Assembly: GCA_018398765.1 (NCBI GenBank)
Contig: JAHBMJ010000913.1
Location: 3,085 to 38,246, forward strand
Source: Chromera velia
Taxonomy: Eukaryota; Sar; Chromeraceae
DNA length: 35,162 nt
Direction of reading: 5' to 3'
Below, one piece after another: positions 1 to 11,380 of the stretch (its first letter is position 1; each line of letters begins with the position of its first letter). The notes beneath the pieces were generated by a model. It was not told the DNA's origin and did not search any database. It worked only from the letters and a program-made list of their open reading frames with translations. Both the position numbers and the translations under genes were made by a program.

Positions 1-904
1 CCCCCCTTTGTGTTCTCCTTCTCTCCCCTCATCGCCCCGATGCGGTGTCTGAGGGCACCTGCAGGGGTGAGCCTTGCCTGGGCAACCAGGAGAAGGTAGT
101 AGGTGTACCTGCAGCATTCTTTCACACATACAGGGAGGGGCAGTCACTCACATGCATTCACACACACAAACGCAAATACACACACACACGGATGGATGGA
201 TGAGGTAAGAATCGAGTCCCCCCCCAAGAAAGAAAATTCATTGCCCCCCCGTCTCTTTTCTTTTCTTTTCTTTTCTTTTCTCTCCCTCCCTTTCTGCCGA
301 GAATGGAAGGAAGGAAGAAGTCTTCACGGACATCCACCCATGCAGGCCTGCATTCGTCGCCACGTTGACGGAAGACGGAGATGAAATGCGGGCACCCAGC
401 TGTCAGCGGGCGGCGACGTTTCCTCTGAAGGGTCTGTTTGTTTCTCTCAGGGCTGACAGCAGAGAAGAGAAGAGGAGAGAAGAGGAGAGGCGAACCTTTT
501 GGAAAGAAAGAAACAAAAGTAGAAATACATGAATCCTCGGTTGATTGATCAGGTAATAATCGTTGCTTCTTTCGTCCGTCGCTCCTGCTGTTGACAACCT
601 TGCAGCAAAAGTGAGGGAGAGAGAGAGAAAGAGAGAAGCCATTTCCTTCGAGAATCGACCAGTGACAGCTAGGCTGCCTGCCTGACTGACTTGACCATCT
701 TCCCCGAGAAGGAGGGAGGCACGAAGGGGGGGATGCGGCACTCGTACCCGACTGCATCCAGCAACAGAGAGAGAGAGAAATGCATTCAACAAAAGATTAA
801 TAAAAGGATTTCAATAAGAACAGGATGACAGAAAAAAAAGGAAACGGATTTTCTCATCTCGATTCTCATGCAGACCCTTTTCTCTTCTCATGCAGTCCCA
901 CACT

Positions 905-939
<35 letters not shown>

Positions 940-2052
940 TATATGTTTCTTCTTCTCCCTTCTTTTCTTCATGGACACAATAGACAAAAAGAAAGAAAGC
1001 AACAAAGACAGACAGACAGACAGACTATATGTTTCTTCTTCTTCTCCCTCCTTTTCTTCATGAACACAACAGACAAAAAGAACAGACAGACAGACAGACA
1101 GGCAGGCAGGCAGACAGACAGACTATATGTTTCTTCTTTTTCTCTCTCCTTTTCTTCATGAACACAACAGACAAAAAGAAAGAAAGAACAAAGACAAAAG
1201 AACAGCACCAACAATCAAACAGCGTGGGCAGGGGGCCCGAAAGGTGAGAGTTAAGCGCCCCTTGCCTCTCCACCTCCCGACAGACTTTCACGTGATCACT
1301 GGTTTCACACGCTACTCCTCTGCTGCTTCCACTCAAGACAAGAAAGAGAAGAAAAAAAGACAAGACAAGAAAATTCAAAAATCAAAAAAAAGAAAAAGGA
1401 AAAAAGAAAGAAAACTGCACGCGGGGACCGGCACCGTCATGGTCTTTAGACAGGGGTGGGGGGGTGGGGGGGCGTCCCTGCGGAGGGGGATTCTTCTGAT
1501 GCTGTGTCTTCGTATCTTGCGGGAGGACTCTTTCGGCGGTAACGAAACTCTCAAAGTCCCATACCGAAAGAGCGACGGTGCTGGTGGGGCCGAAAACCTT
1601 CTCCAGAACCTCTTCTCTCTCTCAGGATTCCTGTTCTGAAGGGGACGAGTTTTGATACTCTTGGTCATGCGTGGAAGCTCGGTGGGGGATGTCGCTAAAA
1701 GCAGAAGCAGAAGCCGAGGCGGAATTGGATTCTGCGGCTGGGGCGGAGACGGGGACTGGCATGGGATCGGGGGCGGCGGCTGCATCTGGCTCTGGCTGGT
1801 TCTCTTCTGTTCGGTGCAGCCTTCTTGATTTTCCTGGTGACGACCTTCTCCAGGGGGGTTGCGATAATGGTGGGGCTTCAGGGGGAGGGTCTTCGGGGGA
1901 AGCCGGAGGATTCGGCAATGCTGCTGCGATAGCTGAGGAGGAGGAGGAGGACGACGACGAGGAGGAAGAAGAGGGAAGGGAGGGAGGTGGGAGGGGAGGG
2001 TTCGGGTCCGGATTGGAAGATGAAGAAGACTGCGGGGGGGCGGGGGCGGGGG

Positions 2053-2088
<36 letters not shown>

Positions 2089-2144
2089 TATATGTTTCTT
2101 CTTCTTCTCCCTCCTTTTCTTCATGAACACAACAGACAAAAAGA

Positions 2145-2178
<34 letters not shown>

Positions 2179-2331
2179 TATATGTTTCTTCTTCTTCTCC
2201 CTCCTTTTCTTCATGAACACAACAGACAAAAAGAACAGACAGACAGACAGACAGACAGACAGACGACAGACAGACTATATGTTTCTTCTTCTTCTCCCTC
2301 CTTTTCTTCATGAACACAACAGACAAAAAGA

Positions 2332-2365
<34 letters not shown>

Positions 2366-3294
2366 TATATGTTTCTTCTTCTTCTCCCTCCTTTTCTTCA
2401 TGAACACAACAGACTAAAAAAAAAGAAAGAACAAAGACAAAAGAACAGCACTAACAATCAAACAGCGTGGGCAGGGGGCCCGAAAGGTGAAAGTTAAGCG
2501 CCCCTTGCCTCTCCACCTCCCTGTCTGTCTCTCTGTCGGTCTGTCTGTCTGTCTCTTTCTGTTCATCAACTGACACCATCTGTTGCTCCGCTCATTCAGA
2601 AGAGAGATGTCCGTGCAGATGACGGTGGGATCAGACACAAACAGAAGCTTGCTTTGACCTGCACAAATGCAGAGAGAGAGGGAGATAGTGTGTGTGATAG
2701 AGAGGAGTTGAACACGGCAAAAGAAAAAGTGCAGGGAAGTGAGAGCAAGGATGTATAGTAGGGTACGCCTGGCCTGCTTTGTTTTCCTTTTTGCTCTTTT
2801 GTGGTTCTTTTTCTTTCAATCAACACGATATAGGAAAGAGAAGGAGAGGAAAGAGGAGGGAGCAGTTTCCTTCGAGAGTGTCATGTTGCCATGCAATCCA
2901 TGAGAACAACTAGAGAAGTTTCCTGGAAAGTTTTTGATGAGAGTGAGTTGCCTGCCTTCATTTCAGAGCCTTCACACAGTTAGACAACGAAACAGACAAG
3001 ACACACATGCACAGACCCACCCCCCGCATCCTCAGAGGAGAGCAGCGTGACGCCTCCCCAGACGCCGAACGCCCGGGGATCCTTTTTTCTCAGCACGCTC
3101 ACGTGGCTTGACGACACGGACCCCACCAATTGGACCATCACGTAGTCGAATCCGGAGACGGTCCACGCGTTGGCTTGGGTCCTTTTGGGGTGGAGGGAAC
3201 TGGCGGACAGCAGAGACTGGATACGTACATTGCACCTGAACACCTCCCCCGAGAAGTGCACAGGCTTCGACGCGATCACGTCAATGTTGGCCAT
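1..3294 (-). CDS. RGP1: RGP1 homologue (Ric1-Rgp1 / Rab6 GEF subunit), 5' four exons, partial
   Basis: Exons on the minus strand: 3294-3021, 2658-2575, 751-691 and 108-1 (continues left of the window). Phases join cleanly (1, 1, 2). The start ATG at 3294 opens MANIDVIASKPVHFSGEVF, matching the RGP1 N-terminus, a beta-sandwich beginning with a 'PV.F.AGE' strand. Exons 2-4 give LLFVSDPTVICTDISLL and then PPSFSGKMVKYTYYLLLV, which lines up with the human RGP1 stretch around PPSFRGQSVKYVYKL (from memory). In yeast and animals RGP1 pairs with RIC1 to activate Ypt6/Rab6 at the Golgi for retrograde traffic; that role here is inferred from family. Donors are GTGGGT, GTCAGT and GTCAGT; acceptors all end TGCAG. 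The third exon is only 61 bp. Intron 2 (752-2574) is unusually repeat-rich. The arrangement is divergent from the gene at 4271. The main doubt is that only about 175 residues are visible. Confidence 0.72.
901..1278. repeat. Minisatellite cassette, copy A, in RGP1 intron 2
   Basis: About three units of 87-97 bp, each a (GACA)n run followed by actatatgtttcttcttctt and a tail ending in aacacaacagacaaaaag. The block ends in a 99 bp unique tail (1180-1278) that recurs at 2423-2521 with two mismatches. Confidence 0.85.
1375..2055 (-). other. Low-complexity open region inside RGP1 intron 2 (not called as exon)
   Basis: Long open frames exist on both strands: minus strand poly-Ser and Pro-rich, plus strand runs of Glu/Asp and Gly. 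The minus strand has a good acceptor-like sequence (pyrimidine-rich then CAG at about 2035). The serine frame nevertheless meets a stop at about 1622, and no phase fits between exon 2 (phase 1 out) and exon 3 (phase 1 in), which join perfectly without it. It is best read as intronic compositionally biased DNA; an alternative terminal exon is possible. Confidence 0.4.
2050..2521. repeat. Minisatellite cassette, copy B, in RGP1 intron 2
   Basis: Four units of 90-96 bp with the same (GACA)n plus actatatgtttcttcttctt module as 901-1278, then the same 99 bp tail. The two cassettes lie in the same orientation about 0.8 kb apart. The sequence between them is a low-complexity stretch (Ser/Pro-rich on the minus strand, Glu/Gly-rich on the plus strand). 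Confidence 0.85.
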
Positions 3295-4270
3295 GCTGTG
3301 GAGTGCCGTCCTTTTGCTCCCCTTAAATTCTTCTACGAAAAAAAAAAGATTTTGACAGTGAAATTGATCAGAACAGAACTCGCGTCTCCTTTGCAGGTCT
3401 TTCCTATCTGTCTCCAGGGAAGAGAAGCCAAAGAATTCCCCGGAGACCGAGAGCTACTTCAAGGCGTGTCGTCAAGAAGCCGGAACTTCTTTTTGCAAAT
3501 GGGGCCTCTCGGAAAGCCTGCGCACGACCATGTCAAGGTGTTGGCATGCAGCTACGCGGTGGTCGATCAGCGAGAGACAGACTCAGTCGGCTCCCTTTCT
3601 GTAGGTACAATAGAAATGCCCACGGATTTCCATTCCTCTTTTGGCGTTCCTGCCAGGCTATTACGAGGCGGCGCTGGCCACTGCAACCCCGTACAAGGCC
3701 AGACGGAATCCCTCCGCACTGTATAAGCAGTTATAGGCAGTCTCCTCGAATCTCGTATAATGAAGACTCAGTGCATGACAAAACACAAAGTTTGTGTATA
3801 CTTCCGGAGTAACCCGCGATCGGCGCGCGCAATGCGCGCTCACTCTCGCGTGTATTAATGCATGCATGTTGTACGTTTTTTTTTTAGGATATTAATTTTT
3901 TAAAAAAATCTGTTTATACATGGTTCATTCATGCATCAATTGCAATCCTCCCTGTTTTCAATTCTAGACTCTCTGACACCCTCAAGAGACTCGGTCGGTT
4001 TCTGTGAGTGACAAAGGGACAAACACTCCAGAATCTTTGGCGAACCGACCTTTCTAGTGGTCCTTGGAAGCCACACAAGAAGAGCATCTGAATATCTTGC
4101 ATGCACGTATATATTATGCATGCAGATCCTTGCCTGACTTGATTGTTTCTCCGTCTCTCAATTCAATCTCTGGTCGAAATAAAGCTTCCCTTGACGGCAG
4201 CAAACGTCACTACGCATACAGTACTTTCTTATCTCTCCCTTTATTAACTGTCAATTTTGTTTGACTTCCG
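3295..4270. promoter_or_regulatory. Divergent intergenic region between RGP1 (-) and the gene at 4271 (+)
   Basis: This 976 bp gap separates two start codons facing away from each other, so it should hold both promoters. It contains a GCGCGC-AAT-GCGCGC inverted repeat at 3825-3839, several TGCATG-type motifs (3859-3868, 4098-4105, 4117-4123) and an AT-rich stretch at about 3870-3920. No TATA element is convincing. An orphan exon-like frame at 3418-3606 is listed separately. Confidence 0.4.
3418..3606 (+). other. Orphan exon-like open frame, possible 3' exon of an unrecognised small gene
   Basis: Two acceptor-like sites (tttgcag ending 3396, tctccag ending 3417) precede an open frame ending at TAG 3604-3606. 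It reads with a protein-like composition (PETESYFKACRQEAGTSFC and three further Trp). No start codon or upstream exon was found, and the upstream space is occupied on the other strand by RGP1 exon 1. It may be chance. Confidence 0.18.
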
Positions 4271-5085
4271 ATGAGAATCTTCAACGCTGGTCTCGTGTCG
4301 GGTCTTGGCATCGCCACTCTGGCCCTTCTCTCTGGCTGTCGTCTCTGCGGAGGGGAGTTTGTGGGGTTCTGCTGGAACTGGAGGGACGGGGGTCTGAAAT
4401 CTTTCCAGGACGATTTGGAGGAAAGCGACGTGCGGATGGTCTATGATCGGTCCGGAATCCACTGGCTCACCACTGGCCCCACCCTCTCTGTGGTCTCCTT
4501 CGTCCTCTGCACTCTAGAGACTGCCTCATTCTCTTTTTACTCCACAATGGTACAGAGCTCTGAGAAGCTGTCCTCCTTTTCTGATTTTATCGCCAGGGCA
4601 TTAACATCGAAATCAGAGACGCGAGGCAGAGGCAGAGACAGGCCATACGAGTACAGACGGGCACGCAGAGAGAGGTGGTCATTCCTCCAGCGGGGGGCCA
4701 GTCGGAATCGTTCGGAGAGGTCGCTTTCGGGAGGCATGGTCTTGGCAGAGACTTTTTCATCGCCCTCGCCGGTGGAGACAGAGGTGACCGTGGAGGTGCA
4801 GTGCCTCTCTGATTCCCCCCTGCTGTCACCGGACCTCGAGACATTCGTCAGCAACCTGGTCAGTCAGTCGACTCATCGGTCGGAATGAAATCAATGCGCG
4901 ATCCTCCCTGGCAATTTGAATGGATTTGCGGAGAGCATTCGAACGTTGTGCTTTCTTTTCATCGCCTGTCTGTCTGGTCTATTTGGGCGTGTTTTGCCAT
5001 CCCGGATTTGTCGTCGGAAAGTGAGTGTCCGAAGCCGTCTACTCACTCTGAATGCGTGCGTGCTCTATGGGTGTATGCGCGCGCG

Positions 5086-5160
<75 letters not shown>

Positions 5161-6497
5161 GTGTTCCTTTCGGGAAGATGTAATGACTTTCTGCTTCTCT
5201 CATGAATCTTTCATCAGCTTGCTCCACAAAAAGCTGAAGTGACACTTTCCAAAAGTCAAAACAAACGAAACAGATGAATGCTTTGACGAAAATTAACTGC
5301 AGATTGTTCCGGAGGTCCAGCCCCGTCTCGCCCTCCTCCCTTCGCATGCCGGGGAAGATGCAGACGCCCGAGAAGAGAGGAAGAAGGAGACGGAGAGACT
5401 GATGAGCCTGAGGGACCTCTTGGCCCACCCAAAGAACTTCGATGTGGGGGAGCCGTTGGGGACAGGGCCACCCCAACAGTCAGTCAGTCAGTCAGTCAGT
5501 CAGTCAGTCAGTGGGCGAATTAATGGATCGAGTGAATGAAGTCGAAAGATGTCATGAGTAAATGAAGGATCGATGGAGTCTCTCGATGGATCCCTTTGGT
5601 TCCTTCCTTGGACGATGGATGCCCTGTGATTCGATTCAAGTTTTCCTCCGTTGCATGGTTTGATTCGGTTTGCGTGAATTTGATTGAGGGCTCCTGTAAG
5701 CATTCGTCTTCCGACATGAGCTTGCTTGTTCGTCAGTGGCTCTCGTAGTCATCAGAGAGACAGACAGAATGAAAGAGGGAGAAGGACTCTCCGAATGTAC
5801 AGATGTTTGGGTGGATGGACAGATGGATGGGTGCATGAAACGAGAGCGGCGGGGGCAATGAGGGAGGACAAAGAAAAAGAGGAAAAAGACCTTCCAAGAA
5901 AAGAAAAGAAAAGACCCCCACAGGAAACATCAACAGACAGAAGGCCAAGAAAAGGGAGAGGGGACTTGCTCGCTGCACTTTTCGTTCCTCATAAAATACC
6001 TCGATCGCCCGACAACGCACACGGACGGCATTTTGATCGATCCACGCAAATAAATAAATAAAGAAAGAAAGAAAGAAAGAAAAAAGGATGGATTTATGAT
6101 CCATATATACTCGAATGAAAATGCGTATGCCTGGCTGCCTACCCGCCCCTTTGTGTGTGTGTGTGTGTATGCACATGATGCATGCAGATCTACACGTCGG
6201 GTTTCCACCGTTCTGTCGGCCTCGTGCGCCCTGCCTATTTCGAGGAAGATAAGTCGGGCACGAGGACCTGGCTGTGGGAGCAGATCGCACAGATGCTCAG
6301 CGTGCCTGTGGGGTTCTTCTACGAGAGGTGGATGGGTGGGTGGGTGGGTGGGTAGGTCAGTCGGTCTTCTTTCTTTCTTTCTTGATGCCTTCAGGGGGGC
6401 ACAGAGAGAGAGGCAGGGAGGGAGCCTGGCGGGCAGGAAGAGAGAAATAAATGGTTCTGTCCCAAATCGATCGATTGATCGATGCCCCCTCAGAGAG

Positions 6498-6530
<33 letters not shown>

Positions 6531-9500
6531 CCTGTCTATTCGCAAGACTGCCCGGCCGGTTGTGGCTCTTCTCTTCTCACCATTGAACACACTCGACTGG
6601 ACGAACGGATGGGTGCATGGGTGCATGCATGCAGGTGCAAAGGAGAGGTCCTGAAGGACGCCGACACAATTCCCGGCTTGGTCCTGGGGGACCTGTGGAT
6701 GAGGGAAGCTTACGACACCGTCTCCTCATCCTGGAAGAGTGAGCACAGTCCCGAGGATACCTCCAACAGCGAGGAGGGGAAAGCGACGGTGAGGTATCCG
6801 AAGATGGCAGTGAAGGAGGGGGACCGGGAGTCATCCAAGAAGAGGAGGGTAGAGATTCTGCCCCACGCCCCCTTCTCCTTTCATATGGTCGTCCTGCAGG
6901 TCAGCCGGCAGATCGAGAGAGAATCTTGCATGCATGCGTGATACTATCTGCTCTTCAACATGATCCGGCAGATCGAGAGAGAATCTTGCATGCATGCGTG
7001 ATACTATCTGCTCTTCAACATGATCCGGCAGATCGAGAGAGAATCTTGCATGCATGCGTGATACTGTCTGCTCTTCAACATGATCCGGCAGATCGAGAGA
7101 GAATCTTGCATGCATGCGTGATACTATCTGCTCTTCAACATGATCCGGCAGATCGAGAGAGAATCTTGCATGCATGCGTGTTACTATCTGCTCTTCAACA
7201 TGATTTGTGTGATCTGTGTGGGTGGAAAGAAAATTCCTTTCAGGATCAGAGGAGCTGGCTGGGTGCATGTACGCAGAAGGCTTTTTCGACTCACCGTGCA
7301 TGTGTATCCGTCACCCAGCGCTGGATATTTTGGCAGATGGGGCCGCAGAAGTTTTTGGATATTTTTGGATATTTTTGCAGATGGGGCCGCAGGAGTTTTT
7401 GGATATTTTTGGATATTTTTGCAGATGGGGCCGCAGGAGTTGAAGTTGCAAACGTCCCTGAGAGCCCTGTGGGAGGACCGCAAGAGGGTGTGGAAGGAGG
7501 CAGTCGCCAAAGGAGAAGGCGACCCGGAACCCCCCAAACCCCCTCCAGGGCTTGTGAAGAGCCTCCATGAGTCCTTCACCATCACCCAGACGGACGTCCA
7601 AGTAAGTAGCTTTTTTCTCGATCGGCAATTCTGTGTGCATGCATGAATATCACCAGTTTTTCTCTGATTTCTTCTTCCGATGGTGAAGTGATGTGCTTTC
7701 TTCTTCCATTTCTTCTTCTTCCATTTAAAAAAAAAAAAAGTTTTTCCCTGATTTCTTCTTCCGATGGTGAAGCGATGTGCGAGTGTCTCCGAGAAATGAA
7801 AGCTTCGAGAGCAAGGAAGAAAGACTTGTATTTAATTGTGCAAACCATCAAAACCACAAGAAGCAAGATTTGTTTCTTGTGTTCTTCTTTCTGTGTGCAG
7901 ATGGTGTACTACAAGGCGTACCAGAAAATTGCAGACAGCGTCCGCTGCAAGTATAAATCTTAGAAATTTCCAAATGACTCACCGCCCTCTCTCTCCTCGC
8001 CTGTCCATGCGGCCTCCTTCTTTGATTTGATTCATTCGGCCATGCACGCACCCTCAGGGGCCTCCCTCAAGCTTTGTTTGTTTGTTTGTTTCTTTGTATG
8101 AAGTGCAAGAGAAGAGAAGAGAAAAAGTGCATGCCAAGAGAGAGCATCAACAGCTGCTGGACGGAACTGGACTCAAAAGGCATGAATGCAGGGACTCCGG
8201 CCGGACCCCTTTTTTTTTGCATCGGGGCCTCCATCCCTGTCTGTCTGTGGTTATGTTATGTTCCTCTGTTGCATTTCTTCCTTTTCTGTCCGCCGCCACT
8301 AAAGGGATCAAAGAGAGAGCCCTTGAAGATGATGCAGCCGAAAACACATGCACACACACAAGAAAGAATTGTGCTCTGCTCGTCCCTCCCTCCTCCTCGT
8401 CCTCCCGTTTCTCCTTTAATTTTCTAGCTGTCAACTCTTCATTCTCTTTTCTTTCCGCTCATGAATCAAGCCTCGATCGATCTAGCTCCATTCTGCAACA
8501 GACAGTTACCCTCCCCTGGTGCCCTCCCATCCACCGCCTACCTACCTGCCTGCACGCAGATCGACGGCGTAATGGAGAAGATCACCCCGACCGCGGCCCT
8601 TCTGCCGGTCTTCAACGTCATCTACGCCCTCATCCGGTGGGTGCATGCATTTTCTTTCATACAGAATTCTTTCATACAGAATTCTTTCATACAGAAAGAA
8701 AATGCATCTACGCCCTCATCCGGTGGGGGGGGGGGTGCGTGCTTGGCTTCCTGCGTGTCTAGCTGTTTGCGTATGTGTGTGTGTGTGTGTGTGTGTGTGT
8801 ATACATATTAATACAAGCCTCGATCCACCGAGAGAGACGCCTTCAAGAGCTGTCAGTGGAAGGACACGCACGGGATTGGATGCTGCGATGCGAAGTTCCT
8901 TTTTTTGTCTTTTTCTGGAATTAATTGATTGATTGATTGATTGTCTTCCTGTTCTCTGCAGATTCTAAGACTTTGGTATGGCTGTGGTCGATCAGACATC
9001 TTCGTTCCTGTCCTTTTGTGCATGTGAACTTGTTTACTGAATGAATGAATGAATTCGGTAGGGCCTGCAACATACGTACAGACGGGCTAGCTGACTGGGT
9101 AGACGGAGAAGAGATGCCGCTGTCAATTTTTCACCCAGATACGTTCGCGCAAGAAGGCTCCCCCGTCTCTTCCCTCTCTCCCTCTCTCTATTTACCAATC
9201 TATTCACTCATTTATCTGTCCATCCATCCATCCATCCCCTTGGTCGATCTGTGCAGAAAGGGCAAAATGGACTACAGCACCGTTGCAGATGTGGCGTTTA
9301 CCAGTCAGTCAGTGAGTCCATCTTCTCTTATGCTTTCTCTGGACAGGTCTGACTGGACTAGACGATGAACTTGCCATTGATTACCGACATGACATGTTGA
9401 AATTTCATCAAGTGTTTCCATGCTCACTTTCCTGCTCAGCCTGCATTCATGCGTTAAAAAAGAAGTCCGACTTTCAGCAACAAGTTTTACTTCGCAAGAA

Positions 9501-10531
9501 TTATTCAATCTTTCCTGCCCGCCTGCCTGCCTGCCTGCCTACCTCCCTGCCTCCCTGCCTCCCTGCCTCCCTGCCTGCTTGCCTGCCTCCCTCCCTGCCT
9601 GCCTGCCTGCGCCCCCCATGCATCCATCCGCCCACCTGCATGCAGCCCACGGAAGTAAGGGCCGCATCGAGGATCTCGCCTCGATGAAGGAGGCCAACTG
9701 TCTGACCTTCGCGCAGCTCGTGTACGACTTCTACAAGGTCTTCTACAAGGAATGCTTCTTCAAGGACTTCCCCAAAAAAGAACATATGATGAGGAACGGA
9801 AAACCAAGCCTGCCGTTGAGGGGGGGGTCTCCCAGAACCCGTACAGCGTCAGTGAGTGAGTGAGTGAGTGTGTGTGTGTGTGTGCGCGCGCGTGGTACTT
9901 CACTTGCTTTGGTGTGTGAGTACAGCAACTAGGCTCCGAGTCGCGGTTCAAAAGGATGAGTCAGAAAATGGCATGCAGCTAGACCAAAGCAGGCAGGCAG
10001 TCCCGCATCGATCTTAGTTCTGCTGCATGCGTATTGGAGTCCCGGGTGCATGCGTGGTGATATCTGCGCGTCTCTCTCTTATGCCTGTGGGTCCTTCTCA
10101 TTCCCTCCCGACTATAAGCTTCCCTCCCTGCAGAAAGTCAAGTCTGTTTCCTCTTCTCGTAGCTGCTTCAATCTTTTTCACACATCCTCGGGACGGCATG
10201 TGCGTCTCTTTTGTCTGCCCGGCCTCTTGACGGGTTCCGGGCAATCCAGTTGTATCATGCACTCAACAATTTCTATTTCATGACTTGACTGAAAGGTCAA
10301 ACAGCTCCAAATGCTTATTTGTTTGGTGATTCGAATTCTTGACTCAATCCTTCCTTCTCTCGATTCAGAAGACTAGTGAATGTCTTAATCCGTGCATGCA
10401 TGCGTGCCTGCAGATACGCAAATTGCGTCGTGGAGCAGTTTGACGCCGCCCAGAACAAAATTCACAGGATTTTGCGGTCAGAACAGAAAGCAGGGGAAAT
10501 CCAAAGCCTTCCTGACTGGCTAGCCTCGTGA
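4271..10531 (+). CDS. Uncharacterised membrane-anchored protein, 12 exons
   Basis: Proposed exons: 4271-4858, 4934-5020, 5303-5482, 6188-6327, 6635-6899, 7425-7601, 7901-7939, 8560-8636, 8835-8894, 9257-9303, 9646-9847 and 10414-10531 (TGA), about 659 aa with all phases consistent. I do not recognise a family. The start at 4271 gives a signal-peptide-like or anchor helix (residues ~6-23). A second hydrophobic segment lies at ~69-92 and a third in exon 2 (TLCFLFIACLSGLF). The rest is mostly soluble and mixed-charge, with a Trp-rich stretch in exon 4 and an aromatic run FYKVFYKECFFKDF in exon 11. Exons 1-6 and 10-12 are well supported by phase. The 7901 exon needs a GTCCGC donor (GTATAA at 7951 would break phase), and the 8835-8894 exon has a weak GTTCCT donor. 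The exon 3 donor lies inside (CAGT)n, so several donor positions are possible and only some keep frame. Confidence 0.6.
5091..5164. repeat. (CT)n(GT)n microsatellite in intron
   Basis: A pure CT run passes into a pure GT run within intron 2 of the 4271-10531 gene, just downstream of the GTGAGT donor at 5021. Confidence 0.9.
5477..5513. repeat. (CAGT)9 tetranucleotide run at a splice donor
   Basis: Nine CAGT units begin exactly at the end of exon 3. Each unit recreates the donor GTCAGT, offset by 4 bp, so the exon end is ambiguous. Using the GTCAGT at 5483 keeps phase 0 with the next exon. Confidence 0.85.
6905..7204. repeat. Five exact 60 bp tandem repeats in an intron
   Basis: Five head-to-tail copies with a 60 bp period, each starting ccggcagatcgagagagaat and containing TGCATGCATGCG. 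Only isolated substitutions are visible (for example near 7066 and 7182). The array begins right after the donor of the exon ending at 6899. Confidence 0.95.
7337..7440. repeat. 44 bp tandem repeat duplicating a 3' splice site and exon start
   Basis: The unit atggggccgcag(a/g)ag plus two GGATATTTTT and gcag occurs so that CAG/ATGGGGCCGCAG appears three times, with CAG ending at 7336, 7380 and 7424. Only the third copy leads into the open exon (MGPQELKLQTSL) in phase. The first two are decoy acceptors. Confidence 0.9.
8619..8727. repeat. Duplicated exon end and donor, with a TTTCATACAGAATTC triplication between
   Basis: The 23 bp catctacgccctcatccggtggg is identical at 8619-8641 (true exon end, donor GTGGGT) and 8705-8727. 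Between them tttcatacagaattc is repeated, about three copies at 8655-8697. Confidence 0.9.
9514..9612. repeat. Degenerate (CCTG/CCTC)n tract before an acceptor
   Basis: A long pyrimidine-rich CCTGCCTC-type repeat lies in the intron upstream of the exon starting at 9646. It may serve as an extended polypyrimidine tract. Confidence 0.8.
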
Positions 10532-11354
10532 GAGAGAGAGCAAAGATAGAGAAAGAACAAAAGAAACAACACACGCGGCTTCTAATTCCCGTACGTGTTA
10601 GAAACTGTGTCAAAAACTGGGTTGCAAGATCTAGCTAGCTATCGGATTTAAACGTTTTATACAAGGATGTGTTATAGTCAGAATCATGAGGTTCCTAAAA
10701 AATAAAACATGTATGACTATTTGTCACTCAAGACTAATGCATGCTTGTGTCTCTTATGTCTTTTATAAATTTTTGTGCCAGTGTGTTTCTATAAAGAAAA
10801 AATCCTTTTGGTTACTTATGTACGTTTATGAGTGCGTTTTCTTTCCAAAAACTTAATTTCTGTTTAGAAATGAATATATCTTTTTGTATGTATACATGTC
10901 GGCACTTCCAGTGAACATCGGTTTTGTTATAGTAGGTTTTACCGCCATAATTTGAACGCAATACTATACTAAAATGAATTATAATATAAGTCCATATAAA
11001 AAAAGCCGGTTGATGACGCTTTTTAAACCATTTTTTGTGTATTTCATAACAAATATACAGTTAAAACAATTTTTATGAGATTGAACTAGATTCAAGTATA
11101 TTGAAATATTCAGGCCCCTTATGATGATAGTGACCAGGAGTGAACACTAATTGACTGAATAGGCCAAAAGCTTTTAGTCGACAAAGACGATGCATATTGA
11201 ATTTCTTGTTTCTCATTCACTTTCTTTCGAAGGAGCAAAGACAAAAGAGTGGGTTGAAACTAACTTCTCTAATTGAGAGCGCTCGATTTCTTGCCAGACG
11301 TTTGAACCGATGACTGAGGGTTTTGTTTGAACGCACGAATTCGCTCCGCGAGAT
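10532..11354. other. AT-rich intergenic segment downstream of the 4271-10531 gene
   Basis: From about 10620 the sequence becomes clearly AT-rich, with no ORF or exon-like frame that I can support. Several AATAAA-like and ATAAA motifs (for example near 10700) could act in 3'-end formation. No repeat family is obvious. Confidence 0.5.
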
Positions 11355-11358
11355 CCGC

Positions 11359-11380
11359 ATACCCTGGACATTAATTTGTG
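11359..11380 (+). repeat. Left terminal inverted repeat
   Basis: A 22 bp perfect complement of 12706-12727, starting ATACCCTGG and ending TTTGTG. Confidence 0.88.

Noticed and set aside
158-792. Minus-strand ORFs of 129-199 codons
   Set aside because: They overlap RGP1 exon 3 (691-751) in other frames and run through intron; the Ser/Leu-rich content comes from repeats.
6831-7301. Minus-strand ORF of 156 codons with repeated HARFSLDLPDHVEEQ units
   Set aside because: It is a by-product of the 60 bp intronic tandem repeat (period divisible by 3, so it stays open).
8941-9030. Exon-like ILRLWYGCG after ctctgcag at about 8960
   Set aside because: No phase joins it to both neighbours without creating a stop.
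9743-9951. Antisense Thr/His repeat ORFs
   Set aside because: Produced by the (GT)n and (GAGT)n simple repeats at 9848-9890.
10134-10230. Possible alternative last exon after ccctgcag (KSSLFPLLVAASIFF)
   Set aside because: It fits phase 2 and ends in a stop, but the exon at 10414-10531 fits as well and has a more protein-like sequence; it could be an alternative 3' end.
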